From: an uncultured Eubacteriales bacterium
Lineage (GTDB): Bacteria > Bacillota > Clostridia > Christensenellales > Borkfalkiaceae
Reading direction: 5' to 3'
NCBI GenBank assembly: GCA_902465495.1
Contig: CABQND010000013.1
Span: 1-38,590 of the forward strand
DNA length: 38,590 nt
Part shown: positions 1 through 7,029 of the stretch, piece by piece
Layout: every line of letters starts with the position of its first letter
Position numbering within the stretch: position 1 is the first letter of the stretch
The notes under the pieces: model-generated
What the model saw: the letters and a program-made list of their open reading frames with translations, nothing else
The model's database searches: none
Told to the model about the DNA's origin: nothing
Translations under genes and position numbers: made by a program

Positions 1-7
1 CTGGTAG

Positions 8-60
8 TATAGGGCTAACAGCCCGAAAATGAAAAACCACCGGCTCAGCCGGTGGATATT
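8..60. terminator. Hairpin pair, possible terminator
   Basis: Two inverted repeats lie back to back. The first is GGGCT/AGCCC around positions 13-25. The second is CCACCGGCT/AGCCGGTGG at about 37-55. Read on the minus strand, the second is followed by TTTTTCATTTT, which is terminator-like; on the plus strand the tail is ATATTTATT. No gene that it would terminate is visible inside the window, so its owner is unknown. Confidence 0.45.
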
Positions 61-283
61 TATTCCTTATTCAGCATTCAATGCAAAAGGAATCGCTGTG
101 GATGCTTTGTCCGATTTCGGCATTTCTCTGACTGCGGACTTTGACTCGAAGACTTGGGATGTTTGGATGCGAGCCGATTTGCTTGGTTTTGACGGAATGG
201 AAGAAGTGGACCGCGAAAACAGTTTGGATTATCTTGTTTTGGTTGCGGATAATACTTTGACCGAATATGATGTGACGATATGA
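29..283 (+). CDS. Unrecognised short ORF, possible gene remnant
   Basis: An 84-codon frame runs from an ATG inside the hairpin at 37-55 to a TGA at 281-283. The ATG has no ribosome binding site, so the start is doubtful. From about 95 onward codon use looks coding, and the peptide is acidic (for example GFDGMEEVDRENSLDYLV). It does not resemble the part of GH127 that should precede the downstream frame. It may be the tail of a gene whose head was lost, or residue of a rearrangement that also truncated the GH127 gene. I cannot assign a function. Confidence 0.3.
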   Translation: MKNHRLSRWIFIPYSAFNAKGIAVDALSDFGISLTADFDSKTWDVWMRADLLGFDGMEEVDRENSLDYLVLVADNTLTEYDVTI

Positions 284-1535
284 AAAATACGATGATCTCG
301 CGAAATCCTGGATCACCGACAGAGGAAATAGTGAAGGCCGGTACAATGAAACGAATTTCAGCATTTACGCGCAGGACAATGTAACGTATGACCAGGTAAC
401 GGAAGCGGCAGGGCATGCTGTTCGCGCAAACTTGTGGTATAACGGTATGGCACTGATCGGAAATCGTCAGGAAGAATTCAGCTTTGTACAGGCGGCTTAT
501 CGTATCTGGAACAACATTGTTGATTCGCAGATGTATGTGACTGGCGGTACAGGCAGCACCAATGACGGCGATGAGGCGTACGGCGGAAGCAATCAGTTGC
601 CTCATAACGGATATTGCGAAACATGTGCGTCTGTCGGAATGGCATTTTTCAGCCAGAATATGTTCAATATCTTCGGCGAAGCAAAATATGCTGACAATGT
701 TGAGCTGGAAATGTACAACGGCATTCTCGGATGTTTGAGCTTGGAAGGAAATTCTTTCTATTATACAAATCCGATGATTTCAGATGATTATACTCGTCCG
801 ATGTTCTCCAATGTTACGCCTTGTTGCGTGCCGATGTTCTTAAAATATTACTCCGAACTTCCTGAGATCATCTATGCTAAGACCGATTCCATTTTATTTG
901 TGAACCAATATATTTCGAGTTCGGCGCAGACAAAAGTCGGGGAAAACGCGGTTACGGTTGTGCAGGATACGGATATGCCGAACGGAGACAATGCAGTATT
1001 TTCCGTCAAAACGGCTGGATCCTTGACATTTAAATTGCGTATGCCGAGCTGGGCTTCCGATTTCACTTTAAAAGTAAATGGCAATGTTGTGGATGCAACC
1101 GTGGGGGATGACGGATATATTGATGTTGCAATCACAAGCGGCACGACTTCTGTGGAGATTCAGTTTTCGAAAGAAGTGATCCGTTTGTATCAGGATTATG
1201 CGGAGAGTAACCAGGGAATGGTTTCTTTCCAGTACGGGCCATTCGTATATTGCGCAGAAGAAGTTGACAATACGGTAAGCGGCTTGGGGAATATTCTCGC
1301 GGACAATGCGGTTAGTGTTGCAACCGATGCGAAAATAGATGTTGTTTACGATGATTCAACATTTGAACTTTCTCTTACCGGCGGTGAAAAACTTGCGGTC
1401 GGCATGAATATGCTGATCATTGAGGCAAAGGTTGGCGGAAAAGATGTTGAGCTTGTAATGATCCCGTTCTATTTGCGCGGAAATCGCGAGCCTGGAGAAA
1501 TGGATGTTTGGATTAAGGAAACGCCTGCTGAGTAA
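276..1535 (+). pseudogene. 5'-truncated GH127 beta-L-arabinofuranosidase
   Basis: The GH127 frame is open from 276, directly after an in-frame TGA at 273-275, and has no convincing start; the first alternative start is a TTG at 432. Family members are usually about 600-700 residues, so roughly the N-terminal 250 are missing. What remains matches the family core: AGHAVRAN, MYVTGGTGS, GDEAYG, CETCASVG and TPCCVPM. These carry the acid/base Glu, the Zn-binding Glu and Cys of ETC, and the CC pair that includes the nucleophile Cys of characterised GH127 enzymes. A beta-rich C-terminal part with QYGPFVYCAEE follows. Family members release terminal L-arabinofuranose from plant glycans. The active-site half is intact but the fold should not be complete, so I call it a remnant. 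A sequencing indel alone would not explain it, because neither other frame upstream looks like GH127. Confidence 0.75.
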
Positions 1536-1583
1536 TTCAGTAGAGGTCTTTGAAGTTTATTATGGCCAACGTGAAGAAAGAAG

Positions 1584-1620
1584 AGAGCCTGCTAAAACAA
1601 TGTTTTAGCAGGCTCTGTTA
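1584..1620 (+). terminator. Intrinsic terminator after the GH127 frame
   Basis: A perfect 15-bp stem (AGAGCCTGCTAAAAC at 1584-1598 and its complement at 1602-1616) closes a 3-base loop and is followed by TGTTATT. The T-tract is weak but the stem is strong. Confidence 0.8.
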
Positions 1621-1627
1621 TTCAGTC

Positions 1628-1667
1628 AAAATTGTCAACCAAAATGCTAAAATTGGTTGACAATTTT
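1628..1667 (+). promoter_or_regulatory. BirA operator (biotin box) upstream of birA-bioY
   Basis: A 15-bp perfect inverted repeat (1628-1642 and 1653-1667) contains TTGTCAACC, 14 bases of spacer, then GGTTGACAA. This is the half-site and spacing described for BirA biotin operators in bacteria. The right half-site overlaps the -35 box, so bound BirA-biotinyl-AMP would block the promoter of its own gene and of bioY. Confidence 0.88.
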
Positions 1668-1685
1668 TATATAGTTTGTTAAAAT
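1658..1685 (+). promoter_or_regulatory. birA promoter
   Basis: The -35 box is TTGACA (1658-1663) and the -10 box TAAAAT (1680-1685), with a 16-bp spacer. The -10 box ends only 6 bases before the birA ATG, so transcription probably starts at or next to the start codon. Confidence 0.75.
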
Positions 1686-1691
1686 AAAGGT

Positions 1692-2660
1692 ATGAGCTTA
1701 AAAGAAAATATTTATAAAACTTTGGATACAGAGCGAGGAAAGAGTTTTTCCGGAGAAGAGTTGGCGCAGCGATTCGGAGTAAGCCGAAATGCGGTTTGGA
1801 AAGCAATCAAAAGTTTACAAAGAGAAGGCTTTTGTATTGAAGCAATGACCAATCGAGGATATGCTTTGCAGCCGGAAAATGATCTCCTTACGTCAAGCGG
1901 GATTCAAAAATATATGACGTTTGATTGCCCGATCAAAGTAGAAAAAACGGTCGGATCGACGAACGATGTGGCAAAGCAATTGGCTGCGGGCGGAGCCCCT
2001 GAGTGGAGTTCTGTTTTTGCGGAGGAACAGACAGCGGGCAGGGGAAGATATGCTCGACCGTTTTATTCGCCATGTGGAGCAGGCTTGTATGTTAGCATTG
2101 TTTTGCGGCCGCAGTTTTCAGCAGCGGAAACTCTTTTTATTACAACAAGTGCTGCGGTTGCTGTTTGTGAGGCGATTGAAAGCGTAAGTGGGCGGTCTTG
2201 TGAAATAAAATGGGTAAACGATGTTTTTATCGATGGGAAAAAAACGTGCGGGATTTTGACGGAGGCGTCATTTGATGTTGAAAACGGAAAGCTTTCGTAT
2301 GCTGTTGTCGGAATAGGGATCAATATACGAGACTCTGCTTTTCCGAAAGAGTTGGAAAAAATTGCGACTTCGGTTTTCGGGAAAGGGGAAATCCCTTCTG
2401 ATTTACGTGCAAAGCTTGCGGCTAAGCTTTTGGAGCGGTTTCGTTACTATTATGAAAGGATTCCTGAAAAGGCTTTTTTTGAAGCGTATAAACAACGCTC
2501 GTTTGTGATCGGGAAAGAAGTTTACATTCGATCTGGGGATAAGGTTGGGGAAGGAACGGTGCTCGATTTGGACTCGGATTGTTACTTATCAGTACGAATG
2601 AACGACGGAACAAAAATTAAGCTTACTGCCGGTGAGGTGAGTGTTATTCCTAAGGAATAA
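1692..2660 (+). CDS. birA: Biotin operon repressor / biotin-protein ligase BirA
   Basis: This cytoplasmic bifunctional protein makes biotinyl-AMP, biotinylates carboxylase carrier domains, and represses biotin genes when biotin is plentiful. Residues 1-60 form a winged helix-turn-helix (SGEELAQRFGVSRNAVWKAI, then NRGYAL). The ligase domain follows with GSTNDVA, the biotin loop AGRGRYARPF, GLYVSIVLRP and KWVNDVF; a short C-terminal SH3-like part ends the protein. Its 322 residues are normal for the family. The ATG at 1692 is the only start that keeps the full HTH. The purine run before it (AAGG) ends one base from the ATG, too close for a normal Shine-Dalgarno site. The gene is probably co-transcribed with bioY, 27 bases downstream, and autoregulated through the operator at 1628-1667. 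Confidence 0.96.
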   Translation: MSLKENIYKTLDTERGKSFSGEELAQRFGVSRNAVWKAIKSLQREGFCIEAMTNRGYALQPENDLLTSSGIQKYMTFDCPIKVEKTVGSTNDVAKQLAAGGAPEWSSVFAEEQTAGRGRYARPFYSPCGAGLYVSIVLRPQFSAAETLFITTSAAVAVCEAIESVSGRSCEIKWVNDVFIDGKKTCGILTEASFDVENGKLSYAVVGIGINIRDSAFPKELEKIATSVFGKGEIPSDLRAKLAAKLLERFRYYYERIPEKAFFEAYKQRSFVIGKEVYIRSGDKVGEGTVLDLDSDCYLSVRMNDGTKIKLTAGEVSVIPKE

Positions 2661-2687
2661 TAATAAATTTGAGGGATATATAGTATT

Positions 2688-3278
2688 ATGTCAGACATAA
2701 ATGATAGCAACGAGAAAGAATTGCCAATTGTTCGGCGTAGGAATACGGCGGCAAAACAAATTGCAAAATGCGCAATATTTGTTGTTTTGATGATTGTTGC
2801 CACTTTCATACAGATTCCTTTTCCGATTGTCCCGCTTACCTTTCAAACAGTTGTGGCGGTATTGGCGGGGCTGTTACTGGGGGCAAGATGGGGAGCTGCT
2901 TCAATAGCGGTTTATGTATTTATGGGGCTCCTCGGGTTGCCTGTATTCACAGGTGGCGGTGGTTTTTCTTATGTATTGCAATTGACATTTGGCTATACAT
3001 TAGGGTTTATTGCGGCGGCTTTTGTTGCCGGGCTGATTATTGGCAAAAAACGCTTTTCTCTTGTGCGTGCGATATTGGCAGCTATTGGCGGTTTTTTTGT
3101 AAATTATCTGATCGGGATTCCTTATTTTTTGATCATATGGCATTTTTATATGCATAACGGAGAAGTAATGCAAGCCATTGTTGCAAATATAATTTACATG
3201 CCGAAAGATCTTGTGCTGTGTGTTTTGGCGGCGTTTTTGGCAAGAGCGGTATATCCGGCGTTGCAGGCGAAACGTTAA
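2688..3278 (+). CDS. bioY: Biotin transporter substrate-binding subunit BioY
   Basis: BioY is the S-component that binds biotin in the membrane, either working with an energy-coupling factor (ECF) module or alone. The 196-residue protein has a polar N-terminus of about 25 residues, then about six hydrophobic segments. It carries the family pattern GARWGAASIAVYVFMGLLG, then LPVFTGG and GYTLGF. GAGGG (2671-2675) lies 12 bases before the ATG. No ECF ATPase or biotin synthesis gene is in the window, so the ECF module, if used, lies elsewhere. Its position behind birA and the BirA operator supports biotin as the substrate. Confidence 0.95.
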   Translation: MSDINDSNEKELPIVRRRNTAAKQIAKCAIFVVLMIVATFIQIPFPIVPLTFQTVVAVLAGLLLGARWGAASIAVYVFMGLLGLPVFTGGGGFSYVLQLTFGYTLGFIAAAFVAGLIIGKKRFSLVRAILAAIGGFFVNYLIGIPYFLIIWHFYMHNGEVMQAIVANIIYMPKDLVLCVLAAFLARAVYPALQAKR

Positions 3279-3352
3279 AATTGCAAGACTTACGACTTTC
3301 ACTGAGCTATTGCAAAGATAAGCTGTTTTTATATTTTATAGTGAAAGAATCA

Positions 3353-3381
3353 TTGACAAAAAGTTTTTGGTTTGCTATAAT
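3353..3381 (+). promoter_or_regulatory. tRNA-Pro promoter
   Basis: The match to the housekeeping consensus is perfect: TTGACA (3353-3358), a 17-bp spacer and TATAAT (3376-3381), 11 bases before the mature tRNA. Confidence 0.92.
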
Positions 3382-3392
3382 AAATAAGCTGT

Positions 3393-3469
3393 CGAGGTGT
3401 AGCGCAGTTTGGTAGCGCGCTTGGTTCGGGACCAAGAGGTCGTGGGTTCAAGTCCCGTCACCTCGACCA
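3393..3469 (+). tRNA. tRNA-Pro (anticodon CGG)
   Basis: A 77-base cloverleaf. The acceptor arm pairs CGAGGTG with CACCTCG. The anticodon stem CTTGG/CCAAG closes the loop TTCGGGA, giving anticodon CGG, which reads proline codon CCG. The TTCAAGT T-loop, discriminator A and an encoded CCA (3467-3469) are present. It is a single-gene unit with its own promoter and terminator. Confidence 0.97.
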
Positions 3470-3475
3470 TGTGAT

Positions 3476-3532
3476 ACACCTATTGTAATCCGAACTCCTG
3501 TGGTCGGAAAGCAATAGGTGTTTTTCTTTTTT
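3476..3532 (+). terminator. tRNA-Pro terminator
   Basis: The 10-bp stem ACACCTATTG (3476-3485) with CAATAGGTGT (3512-3521) encloses a small inner CCGA/TCGG pairing and is followed by TTTTTCTTTTTT. Confidence 0.9.
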
Positions 3533-3543
3533 GTTAGTCAAAA

Positions 3544-3693
3544 ATGTTAAAGCCGAGAACAGATATTACGAATATAGATAAGATAGGAGTTTTATTCACT
3601 AAACACAAGTCTTAATTGCTTGAACTTCTTTATCGTAAAAAGAATGATCGTGCTATTTTGCTATATGAGGAATTGCAAGGGTCCCGAATATGA
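3544..3693 (+). pseudogene. Possible short gene remnant interrupted by TAA
   Basis: From the ATG at 3544 a 23-codon frame ends in TAA (3613-3615). The same frame continues for 25 more sense codons (LLELLYRKKNDRAILLYEEL) to a TGA at 3691-3693, two bases before a strong hairpin. The second part looks like an amphipathic helix. No ribosome binding site is visible. It could be a degraded small gene, or chance. The rest of the 3533-3812 gap shows only the hairpin at 3695-3729. Confidence 0.2.
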
Positions 3694-3694
3694 A

Positions 3695-3729
3695 AAGGCG
3701 GGCAGAGCGACATTCGCTCTGCCCGCCTT
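3695..3729. terminator. Perfect 16-bp GC-rich hairpin
   Basis: AAGGCGGGCAGAGCGA (3695-3710) pairs perfectly with 3714-3729 around a CAT loop. The plus-strand tail is GCTGTTAAG with no T-run; the minus-strand tail is TTCATATT after CCGCCTT. It resembles terminator stems elsewhere in this window but lacks a clear owner gene. Confidence 0.5.
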
Positions 3730-3812
3730 GCTGTTAAGATAGCTATGATCGATGTATCGGAGATTTGCGAATAAAAGAAGTGATGAAAAGTTATAAAATT
3801 TGTGAATGGAAA

Positions 3813-3841
3813 TTGCTTTTTTAACAAATTTGCTATATAAT
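3813..3841 (+). promoter_or_regulatory. Promoter of the GH20-phosphatase genes
   Basis: TTGCTT (3813-3818), a 17-bp spacer and TATAAT (3836-3841) lie 54 bases before the GH20 start codon, which is preceded by GGAAGAGGGA. Confidence 0.75.
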
Positions 3842-3895
3842 AGTAGCTGCTTTTTGATTCAATTCAAAAGCTGAATACAGGAAGAGGGAAATTTC

Positions 3896-5515
3896 ATGGA
3901 ATCAAAGGAACAAATCAATAAAATTACGTCGTTGGGTGTGATGTTGGATTGCTCGAGAGGCGCGGTATATACAGTTACGGCAATTAAGCGTTACATAGAC
4001 ATATTGTCGCAAATGGGTTATAATGAATTACAGTTGTATACAGAGGATACGTATGCAGTAGAGGGGGAGCCGTACTTTGGATATTTGAGGGGCAGATATT
4101 CGGGAGAAGAGTTGCGGCAACTGGACGAGTATGCGGCGGCTCGCGGGATAGAGCTTGTGCCTTGTGTGCAGACGCTTGCGCATCTTGCGGGGGTGGTTCG
4201 CTGGGCGGAATATGCAAATTGTACGGATACGGCAGATATCCTTCTTGCGGGGGAAGAGCGTACTTATCAGCTGATAGAAAATATTTTCCGTTTTTGTTCG
4301 GAAAATTTTAAAAGCAGGCGTATTAATATCGGCATGGACGAAGCGCATATGGTAGGGTTAGGGAAATACCTTGACCGGCATGGATATGAAAATCGTTTCT
4401 CGATTTTGAGTCGTCATTTAGCACGTGTTTGCGAAATTGCTGCGCATTATGGTTTTCAGCCGATGATGTGGTCGGATATGTTTTTCCGATTGGCAAATCA
4501 TGGGAATTATTCGGTGCCTGAAAACGGAAAAATGGATGTGGAAGGGTTGAATATACCTGAAAGCGTAAAGCTTGTTTATTGGGATTATTATAGTGCGGAC
4601 AAAGCACATTACGACGGAATGATCTGTGCACATCAGAAGTTGGGGCGGGATATAGCATTTGCGGGCGGTGCGTGGTGTTGGAGTGGTTTTTCTCCTTCGA
4701 ACCGATACAGTATTGAAGCGTCGAAATGCGCTATTTCCTCGTGTCTTGAAAACAATGTAAAAGAAGTGATTATAACCTGCTGGAAAGATGATGGCTCGGA
4801 GAGTTCATTGTTCAGTGTGCTCCCTACGCTTGCTTATGCGGCGGAATATGCTCGCGGCAATTTTGATGAAAAGAGCATTTGCCGAAAATTTAAGAAGTGG
4901 ACGGGGGTTTCGATGGCGGATTTTCTGACAATAGATTTGCCGGATGCGCTGGATAATGTTATGGATGTACGATCACCTTCAAAATATATGTTATACAGCG
5001 ATCCGTTTCTCGGTATTTTTGACAGAACGGTAGATTTGTCCAAAGCGGAATATTATGGACAAGTGCGAGACAAGCTTAAGTCAATTGATGGAGGCGCGTA
5101 TGCATATATGTTCCGAACTCTTTCCGATTTAAGTGATGTTTTGGATATAAAATATACGCTCGGAGTGCATACACGCAATGCCTATAAAAATCAAGAAAGA
5201 GAAGTTCTTGTAAATCTGATAGATGAATACAAGGAATTGGGCAAGCGTTTGCGCAAGCTCGCAAAGAGTTTTGAGGCTCAATGGGATATGGAATGTAAGC
5301 CGTTTGGATTTGAGTTGCATGATATTCGATTGGGAGGGTTGATGCGGCGAGTGAAACATTGTCGGCGCAAGTTAGAAGACTATATAACGGGTAAAACAGA
5401 GAGTATACCAGAGCTTGAACAAGAAATTTTACCTTTCTGGCCGGGTGCTGTGGATGGGGAAAGTTTGTATTACAATGATTGGTTATCCACAACACACATT
5501 AAGCCTAAGTGGTAA
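3896..5515 (+). CDS. GH20 family beta-N-acetylhexosaminidase, intracellular
   Basis: A 539-residue TIM-barrel glycosidase of the GH20 type. Such enzymes remove terminal GlcNAc or GalNAc by substrate-assisted catalysis, with an adjacent Asp-Glu pair. The pair is visible in INIGMDEAHM (D148, E149). Other barrel motifs are GYNELQLYTEDTY, ELVPCVQTLAHL, PMMWSDMFFR, LVYWDYY and VIITCWKDDGSESS. There is no signal peptide, so it should act in the cytoplasm on imported small glycans. The organisation (barrel at residues 10-330, then a helical C-terminus) resembles the Streptococcus GH20C-type exo-hexosaminidases rather than secreted chitobiases. It is followed 11 bases later by a phosphatase gene in the same unit. 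Whether it prefers GlcNAc or GalNAc cannot be read from sequence. Confidence 0.85.
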   Translation: MESKEQINKITSLGVMLDCSRGAVYTVTAIKRYIDILSQMGYNELQLYTEDTYAVEGEPYFGYLRGRYSGEELRQLDEYAAARGIELVPCVQTLAHLAGVVRWAEYANCTDTADILLAGEERTYQLIENIFRFCSENFKSRRINIGMDEAHMVGLGKYLDRHGYENRFSILSRHLARVCEIAAHYGFQPMMWSDMFFRLANHGNYSVPENGKMDVEGLNIPESVKLVYWDYYSADKAHYDGMICAHQKLGRDIAFAGGAWCWSGFSPSNRYSIEASKCAISSCLENNVKEVIITCWKDDGSESSLFSVLPTLAYAAEYARGNFDEKSICRKFKKWTGVSMADFLTIDLPDALDNVMDVRSPSKYMLYSDPFLGIFDRTVDLSKAEYYGQVRDKLKSIDGGAYAYMFRTLSDLSDVLDIKYTLGVHTRNAYKNQEREVLVNLIDEYKELGKRLRKLAKSFEAQWDMECKPFGFELHDIRLGGLMRRVKHCRRKLEDYITGKTESIPELEQEILPFWPGAVDGESLYYNDWLSTTHIKPKW

Positions 5516-5526
5516 CAAGAGGAAAA

Positions 5527-5991
5527 ATGACGCGAGTTTTATTTGTTTGTCTTGGAAATATATGTCGTTCGCCGATGGGTGAATTTCTAATGAAAGAGCG
5601 AGTTTCGAAAGAAGGTGTTTCGGAACAGTTTAAAATTGCATCAGCCGGAACAAGCGCGGAAGAGGCAGGGAATCCCGTTTATCCGCCGGCAAGGGCGGAG
5701 CTTGCAAAGCATGGGATATCTTGTGCAGGGAAACGTGCCCGAAAGCTCTCGGCAAAAGATTATTCGGAAAATGATTATATTCTGGCGATGGAAAGTCGAA
5801 ATGTAGCGGCAATACTGCGCATTTTTGGTGGGGATCCGGAAAGAAAAGTATTTCGTTTGCTGGATTTTTCCGGCAATCCGCGTGATATTGCGGATCCGTG
5901 GTATAGCGGCAATTTTGAATTGACATATTCGGATATTGAAGAGGGAATTGATGCTTTCTTAAATTATTTGAAAGAAAAGAAAAAATATTGA
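5527..5991 (+). CDS. Low-molecular-weight protein-tyrosine-phosphatase
   Basis: A cytoplasmic LMW-PTP that would dephosphorylate phosphotyrosine or small phosphoesters. The P-loop CLGNICRSP sits at residues 8-16 (nucleophile C8, R14), and the general-acid loop reads DPWYSG near residue 126. At 154 residues the length is typical. I chose ATG 5527, 4-5 bases after AAGAGG; a GTG at 5509 would start inside the end of the GH20 gene and add six residues. No tyrosine kinase is nearby, so its partner is unknown. Confidence 0.93.
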   Translation: MTRVLFVCLGNICRSPMGEFLMKERVSKEGVSEQFKIASAGTSAEEAGNPVYPPARAELAKHGISCAGKRARKLSAKDYSENDYILAMESRNVAAILRIFGGDPERKVFRLLDFSGNPRDIADPWYSGNFELTYSDIEEGIDAFLNYLKEKKKY

Positions 5992-6031
5992 AAGGTTCGG
6001 GTTTTACCGAACAATCGAAAGAAGGCGTTCT

Positions 6032-6976
6032 ATGAGTTTTTTGTCTGCGTTTATTGCGGTGCTTGTCATCGTGGTGTTGGCTGTCCCGGGATATGTATTG
6101 CGAAAAACGAAACTGCTGCCGGACGGGGCAACAAGTGTTTTTGCTGTATTTTTGCTGTATATATCTCAGCCGTTCCTGATGGTTTCATCTATATTGAACA
6201 AGGCGTTTGATTCATCCATGTTAATAAATTTTGCATGGGTATTCGGCTTTGCGGTTGTTTTGCAACTGATCATATTTTTTGCGGCAAAATTGATTTTTTT
6301 TCGGTGCAGTGATGAGCCGGCTAAGCGTGCGTGCGTGGCGTGTTCGTATTTAGGGAATGTTGGATTTATGGGGATACCTGTCATGAAGATGTTATTCCCT
6401 GATAATACGGATTTGATTTTGTATACGGTTATTTATAATATAGCGTTCAATGCAATGGTATGGACGTTGGGGGTATACACGGTGACGGGTGAAAAAAAGA
6501 GCATCAATCCGTTAAAGATAATTTTGAATCCTCCAACCATTGCAGTGATCATTGCGTTGCCTTTCTTTTTCTGTAATGTGCGCATTCCTGAACAGGTAAT
6601 GACTCCGATTGAATATCTCGGCGACATGACCTTGCCTCTCTCGATGGTTATATTGGGTATAAGGCTTGCGGATATGCGGCTGTTGCGTTTGGTTAATGAC
6701 TGGAAAACGTATATTGTATCAGTAGTCAAATTGATTTTGTCGCCGCTGGTTAGTCTGGGAATTCTGCTTGCAGTTGCAGCGCTTTTTCCGATCGATCGAT
6801 TCGTTATCATAGCTTTATATGTAATTGCGGCAATGCCTACGGCATCCAGCGCTTTAAATTTTGCGGAAATGTATGGCGGAGACAGGGAAACAGCGGCTGC
6901 TTCAACTCTTATGTCGACTATCTTGTGTATATTGACGATTCCTGTGCTCATGATGTTATGTGAATTTATAGTGTGA
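6032..6976 (+). CDS. AEC family transporter (auxin efflux carrier-like)
   Basis: A 314-residue membrane protein with about ten hydrophobic segments in two halves, typical of the AEC/bile-acid-type permease fold. Bacterial members export or import organic acids such as malate; the substrate here is unknown. Family-like stretches include LLYISQPFLMVSSIL, YLGNVGFMGIPVM near residue 110 and AAMPTASSALNFAEMYG near residue 270. AGAAGG precedes the ATG. The 40-base gap behind the phosphatase holds a small GTTCGG/CCGAAC hairpin without a T-run, so read-through from the upstream genes is likely. A strong terminator follows. Confidence 0.88.
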   Translation: MSFLSAFIAVLVIVVLAVPGYVLRKTKLLPDGATSVFAVFLLYISQPFLMVSSILNKAFDSSMLINFAWVFGFAVVLQLIIFFAAKLIFFRCSDEPAKRACVACSYLGNVGFMGIPVMKMLFPDNTDLILYTVIYNIAFNAMVWTLGVYTVTGEKKSINPLKIILNPPTIAVIIALPFFFCNVRIPEQVMTPIEYLGDMTLPLSMVILGIRLADMRLLRLVNDWKTYIVSVVKLILSPLVSLGILLAVAALFPIDRFVIIALYVIAAMPTASSALNFAEMYGGDRETAAASTLMSTILCILTIPVLMMLCEFIV

Positions 6977-6982
6977 TAATTG

Positions 6983-7021
6983 AAAGAGGCGGTTGAAACA
7001 ACAGTTTCAACCGCCTCTTTA
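6983..7021. terminator. Bidirectional terminator between the AEC gene and mgtE
   Basis: A perfect 17-bp stem (AAAGAGGCGGTTGAAAC at 6983-6999 with 7004-7020, loop AACA) ends in TTT on both strands. It serves the convergent AEC transporter (plus) and mgtE (minus). Confidence 0.9.
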
Positions 7022-7029
7022 ATTTATTT

